From Rickettsiella endosymbiont of Dermanyssus gallinae (GTDB lineage Bacteria; Pseudomonadota; Gammaproteobacteria; Diplorickettsiales; Diplorickettsiaceae): a stretch of 64,000 nucleotides of DNA. The translations under genes and the position numbers were made by a program. Below, in pieces: positions 9,153-18,086 of this stretch (the stretch's first letter is position 1; the number at the start of each line of letters is the position of its first letter). Where the stretch lies: positions 1,601,001 through 1,665,000 of the forward strand of contig NZ_CP079094.1 of NCBI RefSeq assembly GCF_019285595.1. Reading direction: 5' to 3'. The notes beneath the pieces were generated by a model, which was not told the DNA's origin, ran no database searches, and was given only the letters and a program-made list of their open reading frames with translations.

Positions 9153-9814
9153 GAAGCTAATTTACCTAACTCAGCAACTATTCGATCACGCACGGCTAAT
9201 ACCTCTGCCTGACCATTCACTTGGATAAAACGAGGTGCTCCCGCATCACCGCGACGCTGCCAATCCTGATAATAATCGATTAATGGTTTTGTTTGCCTAC
9301 GATAGACCTGTAAACGTTCCCGAACGGTTTCTTCACAGTCGTCTTCTCGCTGAATCAAATCCTCTCCTGTTACATCATCTTTATTGGGAATACGAGGCGG
9401 ATTATAGATAAGGTGATAAATACGTCCCGAGCCTGGATGAATCCGGCGACCACTTAAACGTTTAACAATTTCCTCATCATCAACCGCAATTTCAATCACA
9501 AAATCGATAAAAATATGATTTTTTCGGATCGCTTCAGCTTGAGGTAAGGTACGGGGAAAGCCATCAAACAAAAAACCATTTTGGCAGTCTGCTTTGCTAA
9601 TTCGATCTTCAACTAAGGCAATAATAACCGCATCTGGCACTAACTGACCCGCATCCATCATAGCCTTAGCTTGCAAACCCACCGCTGTCCCTTGATTGAC
9701 AGCCGTACGTAGCATATCGCCCGTAGAAATCTGCGGAATATGATAACGGTTAGTGATGAATTTCGCTTGTGTACCTTTTCCTGCGCCAGGACTACCTAAT
9801 AATATAATTCTCAT
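9149..9814 (-). CDS. adk: Adenylate kinase
   Basis: Adenylate kinase balances AMP, ADP and ATP in the cytosol. The 221-residue protein carries the P-loop [10 protein letters not shown] at residues 7-16, the AMP-binding segment QISTGDMLR near residue 30, [13 protein letters not shown] near residue 83, and the LID domain starting at [16 protein letters not shown] near residue 120. The LID lacks the four zinc cysteines, as is usual in gram-negative enzymes. It stands alone, convergent with rluC. Confidence 0.97.
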   Translation of the reverse strand: MRIILLGSPGAGKGTQAKFITNRYHIPQISTGDMLRTAVNQGTAVGLQAKAMMDAGQLVPDAVIIALVEDRISKADCQNGFLFDGFPRTLPQAEAIRKNHIFIDFVIEIAVDDEEIVKRLSGRRIHPGSGRIYHLIYNPPRIPNKDDVTGEDLIQREDDCEETVRERLQVYRRQTKPLIDYYQDWQRRGDAGAPRFIQVNGQAEVLAVRDRIVAELGKLAS

Positions 9815-10078
9815 GATGCTATTTTTATCTCAAAATAAATTTCTATGCTGTTCCGCACCTTCAAACGCAAGGGATATAGTATGCCTTCAGTATTCGGTAG
9901 AAACTAGCCAAGCAGCTAAAAATATGTTTTTATTCCTAAAAAATCGTTCCCTAGGAGTCATCTAACTGATTTTTCCAAGCCATAGGCCCGACTTCCAAAG
10001 AATTCTACTATAAAAACAAGAACCCTTGATATACTCCCGATTAAAACCCATCGCTTATCTTAAAACTATTATTGCCCT

Positions 10079-10858
10079 ATGAACATTTTTGTTTTTGATA
10101 TTGAAACGGTTCCTGACACAAACAGCGGCCGCCTTCTTTATCAGCTGGAAAATGCTAGTGACAAAGAAGTCGCTGAAACCATGGTAAAAAAACGCCAGGA
10201 AAAAACCGGCTCTACCTCAACCTTTTTACCCCATCACCTACAGCGTATTGTGGCTATTTCGGGTGTCTTGCGCAGCCGGGATCAATTCAAAGTTGCCTCT
10301 TTTGGTGATGTAAATTCCAGCGAAGAACACCTCATCGAATCCTTTTTCAAATGCCTCGAAAAATACCTACCTATACTCGTTTCTTGGAATGGTAGTGGAT
10401 TTGATCTGCCTGTTTTACATTACCGTGCACTACTACATGGCATTAGTAGCCCCAGCTATTGGAATCATGGCGACGATGGGGATGCGAGTTTCCGTTGGAA
10501 TAATTATCTGAGCCGCTACCACTATCGCCACAGCGATTTGATGGATATATTAGCCAGCTACCAAAGCCGTTCAAATGCCCCCCTCACAGAAATTGCACTT
10601 ATGTTAGGCTTGCCTGGCAAGCTAGGTATGGATGGATCGCAAGTATGGGATTACTTTTTAGAGGGGAAACTCCAAGCGATTCGAGATTACTGTGAAACTG
10701 ACGTGCTCAACACCTATTTAATTTATCTTCGGTTTGAACTGATACGTGGGAAATTAACCCCTGAAGCCTACCGAAAAGAGTGTGAGCATGCGCGAGAATG
10801 CATTATTCAAGAAAAAAAACCTCACTTTGAAGAATTTGTAAAAACATGGAAAAAATAA
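10079..10858 (+). CDS. Predicted 3'-5' exonuclease (PolB-like, DEDDy)
   Basis: A 259-residue protein of the DNA-polymerase-B-like exonuclease family (PF10108-type). The DEDD motifs are in order: FDIETVPDT at residue 5, SWNGSGFDLPVL near residue 103, and YCETDVLNTYL near residue 202, where a Tyr precedes the last Asp (DEDDy). It probably degrades or proofreads nucleic acid ends; the physiological substrate is unknown for this family. Its last 13 bases overlap the start of rlmD, a common arrangement in gammaproteobacteria, so the two are co-transcribed and probably coupled. Confidence 0.87.
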   Translation: MNIFVFDIETVPDTNSGRLLYQLENASDKEVAETMVKKRQEKTGSTSTFLPHHLQRIVAISGVLRSRDQFKVASFGDVNSSEEHLIESFFKCLEKYLPILVSWNGSGFDLPVLHYRALLHGISSPSYWNHGDDGDASFRWNNYLSRYHYRHSDLMDILASYQSRSNAPLTEIALMLGLPGKLGMDGSQVWDYFLEGKLQAIRDYCETDVLNTYLIYLRFELIRGKLTPEAYRKECEHARECIIQEKKPHFEEFVKTWKK

Positions 10859-12195
10859 ATAACATCGCCGAAAGTTCAAATACAAAGAATGTACCTGTTT
10901 CTATTACAGGCCTCTCCCACGAAGGCCGTGGTATTGCCCACATCAATGGAAAAACAAGCTTTGTGGAAGACGCCTTACCCGGCGAAAGTGTGTTAGTTGA
11001 AATCGTTAAAAAACACCGTCAATACGATGAGGCAAAAACGACTGCCGTTTTAAAACGCTCTTCAGACCGTGTTACGCCAAAATGCATCCGCTATGGCATC
11101 TGTGGCGCATGTAGCCTGCAACACCTAAGTACGGATGCACAATTAAAACATAAAGAGAAAACGCTATTAGAACAACTAGCGCATATTGCAGGAACACAGC
11201 CTAATACCTTATTATCCCCTCTCCAGGCCTCAAGCTGGGGCTACCGACGCCGGGCACGCTTAGGCGTCAAATACGTCGTCAAAAAGCAAGCGGTACTCGT
11301 CGGCTTTCGAGAAAAAAATGGACGCTATCTCGCTGAATTAAAAGGTTGTGAAACCCTAGCGCCTAGAATAGCGCAGCTCATAATGCCATTACGGCAGCTT
11401 ATTAGTACATTGAAAGCTTATCAGTCTATTCCACAAATTGAAGCCTCGTTAGGCGATGAAGACTTGGCATTGGTTTTTAGGCACTTAGCTCCCTTGGATA
11501 ACGAAGATCACACCAAACTCAAGGTTTTTGCAAAGGAACATCAGCTACAACTTTATTTACAACCGGGCAACGAAAGTACAATGCACTGTATCTGGCCCGA
11601 AATAAGACCAAAGTCACTCAGTTATCGCATAGATTTAGCGCATCAGCCAAGCAAACCACTCGAGTTATTCTTTGAGCCTAACCATTTTATTCAAATCAAT
11701 GCGGCCATCAATCAATCCATGATAAATCGCGCTATAGAGTTGCTCTCACCTAATTTCAGCGATCGGATATTGGATTTGTTTTGCGGATTAGGTAATTTTA
11801 GCTTACCTCTTGCGACACAGTGTCAATCTGTCATCGGTATAGAAGGGTCTCCAGAACTTGTAGCGTGTGCCAGAGAAAATGCCATGCATAATACGATTTC
11901 CAATGTCCAATTTTATACCGCTGATCTATCAAACCCTATCAGCGAACAAAGCTGGTCACAACAACGCTTTAATAAGCTATTATTAGATCCACCTCGTTCT
12001 GGTGCTCTTGAGATTATCCAGCAAATTTCATCTTGGCCAATAGAACGTATTGTGTATGTATCCTGTAATTCAGCAAGCCTTGCTCGTGATGCTGGTGAAT
12101 TAATCAAACAAGGCTATACCCTAGAACAAGCGGGTGTCATGGATATGTTCCCACACACGCAACATAGTGAAGCGATTTGTTTATTTACTAGATAG
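10846..12195 (+). CDS. rlmD: 23S rRNA (uracil-1939-C5)-methyltransferase
   Basis: RlmD (RumA) methylates U1939 of 23S rRNA using S-adenosylmethionine. The 449-residue protein has an N-terminal TRAM RNA-binding domain (about 15-70), iron-sulfur cluster cysteines in CIRYGICGACSLQ (about 83-95), a SAM-binding motif ILDLFCGLGNFSLP near residue 308, DPPRSGA near residue 382, and the catalytic Cys in IVYVSCNSASLARD near residue 403. It overlaps the upstream exonuclease gene and is followed after 5 bases by dacB, so all three probably form one operon. Confidence 0.95.
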   Translation: MEKINNIAESSNTKNVPVSITGLSHEGRGIAHINGKTSFVEDALPGESVLVEIVKKHRQYDEAKTTAVLKRSSDRVTPKCIRYGICGACSLQHLSTDAQLKHKEKTLLEQLAHIAGTQPNTLLSPLQASSWGYRRRARLGVKYVVKKQAVLVGFREKNGRYLAELKGCETLAPRIAQLIMPLRQLISTLKAYQSIPQIEASLGDEDLALVFRHLAPLDNEDHTKLKVFAKEHQLQLYLQPGNESTMHCIWPEIRPKSLSYRIDLAHQPSKPLELFFEPNHFIQINAAINQSMINRAIELLSPNFSDRILDLFCGLGNFSLPLATQCQSVIGIEGSPELVACARENAMHNTISNVQFYTADLSNPISEQSWSQQRFNKLLLDPPRSGALEIIQQISSWPIERIVYVSCNSASLARDAGELIKQGYTLEQAGVMDMFPHTQHSEAICLFTR

Positions 12196-12200
12196 GTAGT

Positions 12201-13700
12201 ATGAATAGACTAAAACTGATGTTCCCGAAAATACGTTTGGTCGTTATATGGTCGGTCTTCCTATTGCTGAGTCTTTTAGTACCCTCTACACAAAGTTTTG
12301 CTATTTATAATGAGGATGGTTATCAAACAAATTCACCAAGCCTTCAAGCAAGCTTAAACAGTATTATCAGTCGCTTCAAAGGATTCCACGTCGGTGTTTC
12401 TATTCAGTCACTCAGCACTGGAAAAGTATTATATCAATACCATGCCAATAATGGCTTTGTTCCTGCAAGCACCTTAAAATTATTTACCGGTATTGCTGCA
12501 CTGGATTATTTAGGCCCGCATTATCAATTTAAGACTCGCTTTCTAACCAACCCGGCCGCTAAAGTCATCGATGGTGTTTTGAAAGGCAACCTTTATATTA
12601 AATTTAGTGGTGATCCTTATTTAACATTAGAAGATCTTAAAGATATGTTGGATAGTTTGAGTGATCAAAAAATCACAAAAGTGCAAGGAAATATTGTTAT
12701 TGACGATACTGCCAGCGATCGAAGCACCTGGCCGCCCGGACGTGTTATTGACGACAGGGTATTTTGTTACGCCGCGCCGGTTACTGCAACCATTATTAAT
12801 CGTAATTGCTTTAGCGTGAGTGTAAAACCAAACAAGTTACCTCACCCTACCGTCGTAAAAAGCAATAGTAATCTTGGCATCGTCATCGACAACCAAGCCG
12901 TCACCAAGCATTTAAGACGACCCAGTTACTCATTAGCTTTAAAACCTACTGAGGCGCATGAAAATAATCACTACACGTTAAGGGGTTATTTATCCCCAAG
13001 AATGGGACCTTTATCGTTCGCCGTTGCATTGCAGAATCCAAATCTTGCTACCTATGACATTATGGCGGGACTGCTAAAAAAATATTCTATTCAATATACT
13101 AATCTCGTTTACGGCAAAACGCCGCCGATGGCTAAAACCTTAGCTGAAAATAGCTCACCTGAATTGGCATTTTTAATAAAAAATATGCTAAAAAAATCTG
13201 ATAATTTAATTGCAGATAGCTTATTAAAAAAATTAGGCGAAAAATATTTTTCTGCGCAAGGAAGCTGGAAGACAGGACGCAGTGCGGTTCAAGCCATTCT
13301 TGCTAGTAAAACGGATATAGATTTTAGGCACGTTGTGCTAATCGATGGTTCTGGTTTATCCAGAGATAATCTCGTTACACCCAATGCCTTTGTTAAGTTA
13401 CTTAACTTTGCCTATAAAAGACTGCCGGATAGTGCTTTACTTTTTGAATCATTACCAAGCTCCGGCCGAGATGGAACACTAAAACACCGCTTAGGTGGTC
13501 CTGTATTAGGTAGAGTCCATGCAAAAACAGGCAGTATGCATGGTATTAGTAGTTTAGCCGGCTATGTCCGGACTTCAAATAATCAAATTTTAGCTTTTTC
13601 TATCTTAATTAATGATCCTATTCCTGGTAAAAACAATCAAGGAGGATACCGTTTGCTTGAAAATCGAATTTGTGAGTTCTTAGCCAGAACTGCCGCATAA
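12201..13700 (+). CDS. dacB: D-alanyl-D-alanine carboxypeptidase/endopeptidase (PBP4 family)
   Basis: This periplasmic low-molecular-weight penicillin-binding protein trims and cleaves peptidoglycan cross-links. The 499-residue protein starts with a signal peptide (hydrophobic core LVVIWSVFLLLSLLVP, cleavage likely after QSFA near residue 34). The three serine-enzyme motifs are visible: SxxK in PASTLKLF (about residue 92), SDN in KKSDNLIAD (about 331), and KTG in HAKTGSMHG (about 437). Length and the insert between the first two motifs fit class C PBP4. It follows rlmD closely and precedes relA. Confidence 0.94.
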   Translation: MNRLKLMFPKIRLVVIWSVFLLLSLLVPSTQSFAIYNEDGYQTNSPSLQASLNSIISRFKGFHVGVSIQSLSTGKVLYQYHANNGFVPASTLKLFTGIAALDYLGPHYQFKTRFLTNPAAKVIDGVLKGNLYIKFSGDPYLTLEDLKDMLDSLSDQKITKVQGNIVIDDTASDRSTWPPGRVIDDRVFCYAAPVTATIINRNCFSVSVKPNKLPHPTVVKSNSNLGIVIDNQAVTKHLRRPSYSLALKPTEAHENNHYTLRGYLSPRMGPLSFAVALQNPNLATYDIMAGLLKKYSIQYTNLVYGKTPPMAKTLAENSSPELAFLIKNMLKKSDNLIADSLLKKLGEKYFSAQGSWKTGRSAVQAILASKTDIDFRHVVLIDGSGLSRDNLVTPNAFVKLLNFAYKRLPDSALLFESLPSSGRDGTLKHRLGGPVLGRVHAKTGSMHGISSLAGYVRTSNNQILAFSILINDPIPGKNNQGGYRLLENRICEFLARTAA

Positions 13701-13736
13701 ACCATAAATAATCGTTAAAAATAAGGAATAATCATT

Positions 13737-15947
13737 ATGGTTAAAATAAAAAATTCTCTTTACTTAAACGAAGATAGCAGTATCAATTTAGAAGCCTGGT
13801 TACATCACGCCGCTATGCAACGTAATCCAGAAGATTTCAAGCTTATCCGCCAAGCCTGTATTTTAAGTCAAATTGTTGGCGAAACAAAAGTAACACCTAC
13901 CAATGTCTCTTGCCTGCAACAAGGGTTGACCATGGCAGAAATTCTTTTGGACTTGCACCTCGATAAAGAAACCATAGCCGCTGCTTTAATCTATAGCGGT
14001 GTCAATTATGCTGAACTCTGCTTAGAAACGATTGACGAGCATTTAGGCCTAGCAGTTACTAAGCTTATCGAAGGCGTAACACAAATGGATGCCATCCGTA
14101 TTTCTAGCACGGCTACACCTATTTACCAAACGCAACTAGAAAATACACGCAAAATGTTACTTGCAATGGTAAAAGACATGCGTGTTGTTTTAATTAAATT
14201 AGCCGAACGCGTAGCCACCATACGTACACTCGATAATTTAGAAGAAGAAGCAAGACAATCTTATGCCAGAGAAACGCTGGACATTTATGCGCCTCTGGCC
14301 AACCGTTTAGGTGTAGGCCAATTGCAGTGGGAACTTGAAGATCTTGCTTTACATTATTTAGAGCCCAAAGTTTATGGAAAAATAGCACGCTTATTACAGG
14401 AACGTTTAGTCGACAGAGAAGCCTATGTTCAAGGCTTAATTGCAGAATTGCGTAATGTCTTGGAAAATGCGCACTTACAAAACTTTCAACTACATGGTCG
14501 AGTCAAACATATCCATAGCATTTACCGAAAAATGCAACAGAAAAAATTAGAATTTGAAGAACTGTATGATTTAAATGCTATCCGTATTTTAGTCAACACC
14601 GTTAAAGATTGTTATAACGCCTTAAGTATTATCCATGGTCTATGGCCCCCGATTAATGGGCAGTTTGATGATTATATCGCTACGCCAAAATCAAATGGCT
14701 ATCGTTCTATTCATACAGCGGTATTAGGTCCCAATCAAAAAAGACTAGAAATACAGATTCGCACGCATCAAATGCACCAAGAATCAGAACACGGCTTGGC
14801 AGCGCATTGGCAATATAAAGAAAACTCTCAACAAAAAATCGGTTATCAAACTAAAATAGCCTGGTTACGACAAGTGCTTGAATGGCAAAAAGAATTAGTC
14901 AAGCAAGGTAGAGCGACCGTGCCGGGCCTTACTACTATTCTAGATGACAGAATCTATGTCTTTACACCGAATGGCGATATTGTCGATCTACCCAAGGGCT
15001 CAACACCACTCGATTTTGCCTATCATATTCATAGCGAAATCGGACATCGTTGTCGCGGAGCAAAAATTAATGGCGCAATCGTCCCTCTAACTTATCAATT
15101 AAAAACAAGTGAACAAGTTGAAATTCTGACCACAAAGCAAGGTGCTCCAAGCCGAGATTGGCTAAATCCTAATCTTGGCTATCTATTTACAGCCCGAGCA
15201 AAAGCTAAAGCACACCATTGGTTTAAAAGCCAAGATTATGATCAACACATTGCTGACGGACAAATTTTATTAGATAAAGAATGCCAACGCCTTGGATTAG
15301 TTGCCGTCGATCAGGAACAATTAGCGCATAAACTTCATTTTAAAGCTAAAAAAGAATTATTAGCGGCATTAGGCAGTGGCGATCTACGTATTACACAACT
15401 TTTGAATGCCATACAAACCAAAGAACATCTGCCTGAAGCAAGAATGCTGATTGAACCGGATATTTTACTAGGAAAACCACGCAGCACCTTACCTGAAGGC
15501 ATCACTATTGCCGGAGTCACTGATCTTTTGACTCAAACAGCAGGCTGTTGTAAACCGGTTCATGGTGATCCTATACGAGGATTCATTACTCAAGGTCGTG
15601 GTATTGTTTTACACCGCGATGATTGCACCCATTTATTAAACCTTGAATCAGATAAGCAGGACCGTTTAGTAAATGCAGACTGGGGGAAAGAAGTTAGCCA
15701 AGTCTATCCGGTAGATGTTTGTGTAGAAGCCTATGATCGACCTGGACTTGTACGTGATGTTTCGACACTAATTGCAAACGAAAAGATTAATTTGATTGCA
15801 TTGACATTATCAAGTAATAAAATAGAACCTAAAGCCTTTATGAAATTAACGATTGAGATTCCCAGTTTAACATCACTGAGTAAAGTCTTAGACCGCATTA
15901 AACAGATACCGAATGTGATAGGGGTGAAGCGGCAAGTCGTCAATTAA
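13737..15947 (+). CDS. relA: GTP pyrophosphokinase RelA
   Basis: RelA synthesises (p)ppGpp on the ribosome during amino-acid starvation. The 736-residue protein has an N-terminal pseudo-hydrolase domain in which the His-Asp motif of SpoT is lost (ALIYSGVNYAELCLE in its place, near residue 85), so hydrolase activity is unlikely. The synthetase domain is intact (NGYRSIHTAV near 320; SEHGLAAHWQYK near 350). A TGS domain (DRIYVFTPNGDIVDLPKGS near 402) and a C-terminal ACT domain (about 660-730) follow. The degenerate HD motif is the reason for calling it RelA rather than SpoT. An AAGGAATAATC ribosome binding site precedes the ATG. Confidence 0.94.
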   Translation: MVKIKNSLYLNEDSSINLEAWLHHAAMQRNPEDFKLIRQACILSQIVGETKVTPTNVSCLQQGLTMAEILLDLHLDKETIAAALIYSGVNYAELCLETIDEHLGLAVTKLIEGVTQMDAIRISSTATPIYQTQLENTRKMLLAMVKDMRVVLIKLAERVATIRTLDNLEEEARQSYARETLDIYAPLANRLGVGQLQWELEDLALHYLEPKVYGKIARLLQERLVDREAYVQGLIAELRNVLENAHLQNFQLHGRVKHIHSIYRKMQQKKLEFEELYDLNAIRILVNTVKDCYNALSIIHGLWPPINGQFDDYIATPKSNGYRSIHTAVLGPNQKRLEIQIRTHQMHQESEHGLAAHWQYKENSQQKIGYQTKIAWLRQVLEWQKELVKQGRATVPGLTTILDDRIYVFTPNGDIVDLPKGSTPLDFAYHIHSEIGHRCRGAKINGAIVPLTYQLKTSEQVEILTTKQGAPSRDWLNPNLGYLFTARAKAKAHHWFKSQDYDQHIADGQILLDKECQRLGLVAVDQEQLAHKLHFKAKKELLAALGSGDLRITQLLNAIQTKEHLPEARMLIEPDILLGKPRSTLPEGITIAGVTDLLTQTAGCCKPVHGDPIRGFITQGRGIVLHRDDCTHLLNLESDKQDRLVNADWGKEVSQVYPVDVCVEAYDRPGLVRDVSTLIANEKINLIALTLSSNKIEPKAFMKLTIEIPSLTSLSKVLDRIKQIPNVIGVKRQVVN

Positions 15948-15964
15948 CGTCGAACCCATGAACT

Positions 15965-16061
15965 CGTCATGGCGAGGCCGAAACCAAGTGAAGGCCGCGG
16001 CAATCCAGGAAAAAGTAAAGTCTTTCACTGGATTGCCACGCGCTTCGCGCTCGCAATGACG
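15965..16061. repeat. 97-bp inverted-repeat element between relA and xseA
   Basis: A small palindromic element with ends CGTCATGGCGAG (left) and CTCGCAATGACG (right). Inner inverted segments GCGGCAATCCAG and CTGGATTGCCACG pair with each other, and a GCGCTTCGCGC hairpin lies near the right end. A partial repeat of the right end (GCAATGACAAATAA) follows at about 16081. Such repeats are widespread, multi-copy, non-coding elements in intracellular alpha- and gammaproteobacteria. Only this one copy is seen here. It could also attenuate read-through from relA to xseA. Confidence 0.7.
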
Positions 16062-16097
16062 AAAATAATTTTATGCACTTGCAATGACAAATAAATA

Positions 16098-17333
16098 ATG
16101 ACAATTAACTTATCAGAAAGAAAAAAATCAGCATTAAGTTCAGAGGATGTGATCTACAGCATCTCTGAGCTCAATCAAATGGTACAAGACTTATTAGAAG
16201 ATGCCTTTTTACCGCTTTGGATAGAAGGAGAAATTTCTAATTTCGCTTGCCCTAGTTCAGGACATTGGTATTTTTCCTTAAAAGATAAAAATGCCCAAGT
16301 GCGATGCGCCCTCTTTCAGGGACGCCATCGTTATAAAGATTTACAACCTAAAGATGGCATGCAAGTCCTGGTACGTGCCAAAATCAGTCTTTATCCAGCA
16401 CGTGGTGAATTCCAATTAATTGTTGATCAAATGGAGCTTGCCGGTGAAGGTGCACTGCGCAAAGCCTTTGAACAATTAAAAGCTAAATTAGCCACGGAAG
16501 GTTTATTTGAAAATTGTCACAAAAAATCTCTGCCTAAATTTCCTAAAACTATCGGCGTTATTACCTCAGAAACCGGTGCGGCACTTCGAGATATCTGTGT
16601 CATCTTAAAACGACGCTTTGCTTCTATCGCTATTATTATTTATCCCTGCCTTGTTCAAGGAAAAACAGCTGCTACACAAATCGCGGCACAAATCCAGTGT
16701 GCTAACCAACGTCAAGAATGTGATGTTTTAATTTTAGCGCGTGGCGGAGGATCCTTAGAAGATCTCTGGTGTTTCAATGAAGAAAGTGTCGCCAGAGCCA
16801 TTTTTAACAGTCAATTACCACTTATTAGTGCGATAGGCCATGAAACTGACTTTACTATTGCCGATTTTGTAGCCGATCATCGGGCAGCAACACCTTCCAT
16901 GGCCGCTCAGTTAGCAAGTCCAGATATGCAGGAATATCAACCGCTGTTAATTAAAAGCATGCAGCGTTTAATTAACAGCATACGCCATATTATAAATCGT
17001 TATCACCAACAACTGGAAAACCTTGGCAAACGCTTACGCCACCCCCGTCAACGTTTACAAGACAACGCGCAGCGCCTAGATGATTTAACGCAACGCTTAA
17101 CATTAAATATGAAAACACAATTAGAAATGCGCCAGCAAAAACTATCAGGATTATCGCGCACGCTACATGCCGTTAGTCCTCTTGCTAGCCTAGCCCGTGG
17201 TTATGCGGTGATTAAACATGTTAAAACGAAACAAATCATCCGTGAAATCAGCGATGTCACTATTGGCGATCAGGTTGTTGCCGAAATTGCTAACGGGAAG
17301 CTTTTATGTCAGGTTGAGGATCTTCTTGATTAA
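16098..17333 (+). CDS. xseA: Exodeoxyribonuclease VII large subunit
   Basis: XseA is the catalytic subunit of exonuclease VII, which degrades single-stranded DNA from both ends. The 411-residue protein has an N-terminal OB-fold (YSISELNQMVQDLLED, then WIEGEISNFACPSSGHWYFS) and the catalytic domain with the signatures GVITSETGAALRDI (about 152), LILARGGGSLEDLW (about 212), and ISAIGHETDFTIADFVADHRA (about 243). A long coiled coil rich in Gln/Arg (about 285-370) serves for XseB binding. xseB is not in the window. The end overlaps by 44 bases the end of the convergent OTU-like gene. Confidence 0.95.
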   Translation: MTINLSERKKSALSSEDVIYSISELNQMVQDLLEDAFLPLWIEGEISNFACPSSGHWYFSLKDKNAQVRCALFQGRHRYKDLQPKDGMQVLVRAKISLYPARGEFQLIVDQMELAGEGALRKAFEQLKAKLATEGLFENCHKKSLPKFPKTIGVITSETGAALRDICVILKRRFASIAIIIYPCLVQGKTAATQIAAQIQCANQRQECDVLILARGGGSLEDLWCFNEESVARAIFNSQLPLISAIGHETDFTIADFVADHRAATPSMAAQLASPDMQEYQPLLIKSMQRLINSIRHIINRYHQQLENLGKRLRHPRQRLQDNAQRLDDLTQRLTLNMKTQLEMRQQKLSGLSRTLHAVSPLASLARGYAVIKHVKTKQIIREISDVTIGDQVVAEIANGKLLCQVEDLLD

Positions 17334-18057
17334 CCTCATCGTTTCTATCCGTTGTTGTTGCAAAAAAACCATCCGAAAAACGGCTAGCAGAGGGAAGCTC
17401 ATAAAAGCTTTCCCTACGTTCCCTCTGTACATTGGTTTCCGGAAAATTGAAACGATAACGACTATTCTCAAAAGACAAAAGTAAAGTAACTCGATCTTCC
17501 GTAGGAAAAATTGCTGTCTTCATATCTGGCTTAAATAAAAGCGTTGTGTTTGAACTTTTATCATAAACATGAATATCACAACCCAATAAACTACATAACG
17601 CAGTTATTTCAAATTCACCACCCCAGGTTCCAGATACCGATATTTCTTTTAAATATTGATCAAAATCACCCGTCATGAAATCTGAATAAGCCTCTTTATG
17701 TTGGGACAGAAAATTAACCGTATGATTGCGCAGCTGTTTAATTAAATTTTCAAAATCTTCATTCAAAATAAAATCAGAATTTGAAGTTCTTAAAAAATTT
17801 TTCATATGGACTTCTAAAGAACTGATAGATTGACCAACATGGTCAGGTTCCTCTATAAGTTTCTGAAGTCTAGCGATTAAATTTGCGCGGGGTGGGGATG
17901 CCGCATAACAAACATTCAAATAAGCTAAAGCAACAGCCCAAAATAGACAGTTTCCGTCATCATGACGGCCAGCAAATATATCTAAGGAATTTTTTTTAGA
18001 CGCTTTTTCGGCAACCTTAGGATCACCTCCATTTTCATTCTCTAATGTTGTTTCCAT
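17290..18057 (-). CDS. OTU-like cysteine protease domain protein, candidate effector
   Basis: A 255-residue soluble protein without a signal peptide. Near the N-terminus HDDGNCLFWAVA (residues 32-43) matches the OTU deubiquitinase signature DGNC with C37 as the nucleophile. GTWGGEFEITALCSLLGCDI (143-162) matches the WGG-x-E-x2-AL segment of that fold. At the place of the usual catalytic His (N-H-Y pattern) the protein reads FENSRYRFNF (196-205), so the His appears replaced by Arg200. The C-terminal 30 residues are polar and acidic, as in many Dot/Icm substrates. OTU enzymes are eukaryote-like and in Legionella are secreted effectors. This may be a pseudo-enzyme that only binds ubiquitin. The gene is wedged between topA and xseA, overlapping xseA. 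Confidence 0.72.
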   Translation of the reverse strand: METTLENENGGDPKVAEKASKKNSLDIFAGRHDDGNCLFWAVALAYLNVCYAASPPRANLIARLQKLIEEPDHVGQSISSLEVHMKNFLRTSNSDFILNEDFENLIKQLRNHTVNFLSQHKEAYSDFMTGDFDQYLKEISVSGTWGGEFEITALCSLLGCDIHVYDKSSNTTLLFKPDMKTAIFPTEDRVTLLLSFENSRYRFNFPETNVQRERRESFYELPSASRFSDGFFATTTDRNDEVNQEDPQPDIKASR

Positions 18058-18086
18058 TTTCCATTACTCTCCCTGTCATTAATAAT

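Noticed and set aside
9815..10078. A tRNA or small RNA between adk and the exonuclease gene
   Set aside because: No cloverleaf, strong hairpin or coding frame could be found there by eye.
13737..15947. SpoT instead of RelA
   Set aside because: The His-Asp hydrolase motif is absent, and rpoZ/gmk, the usual spoT neighbours, are not present.
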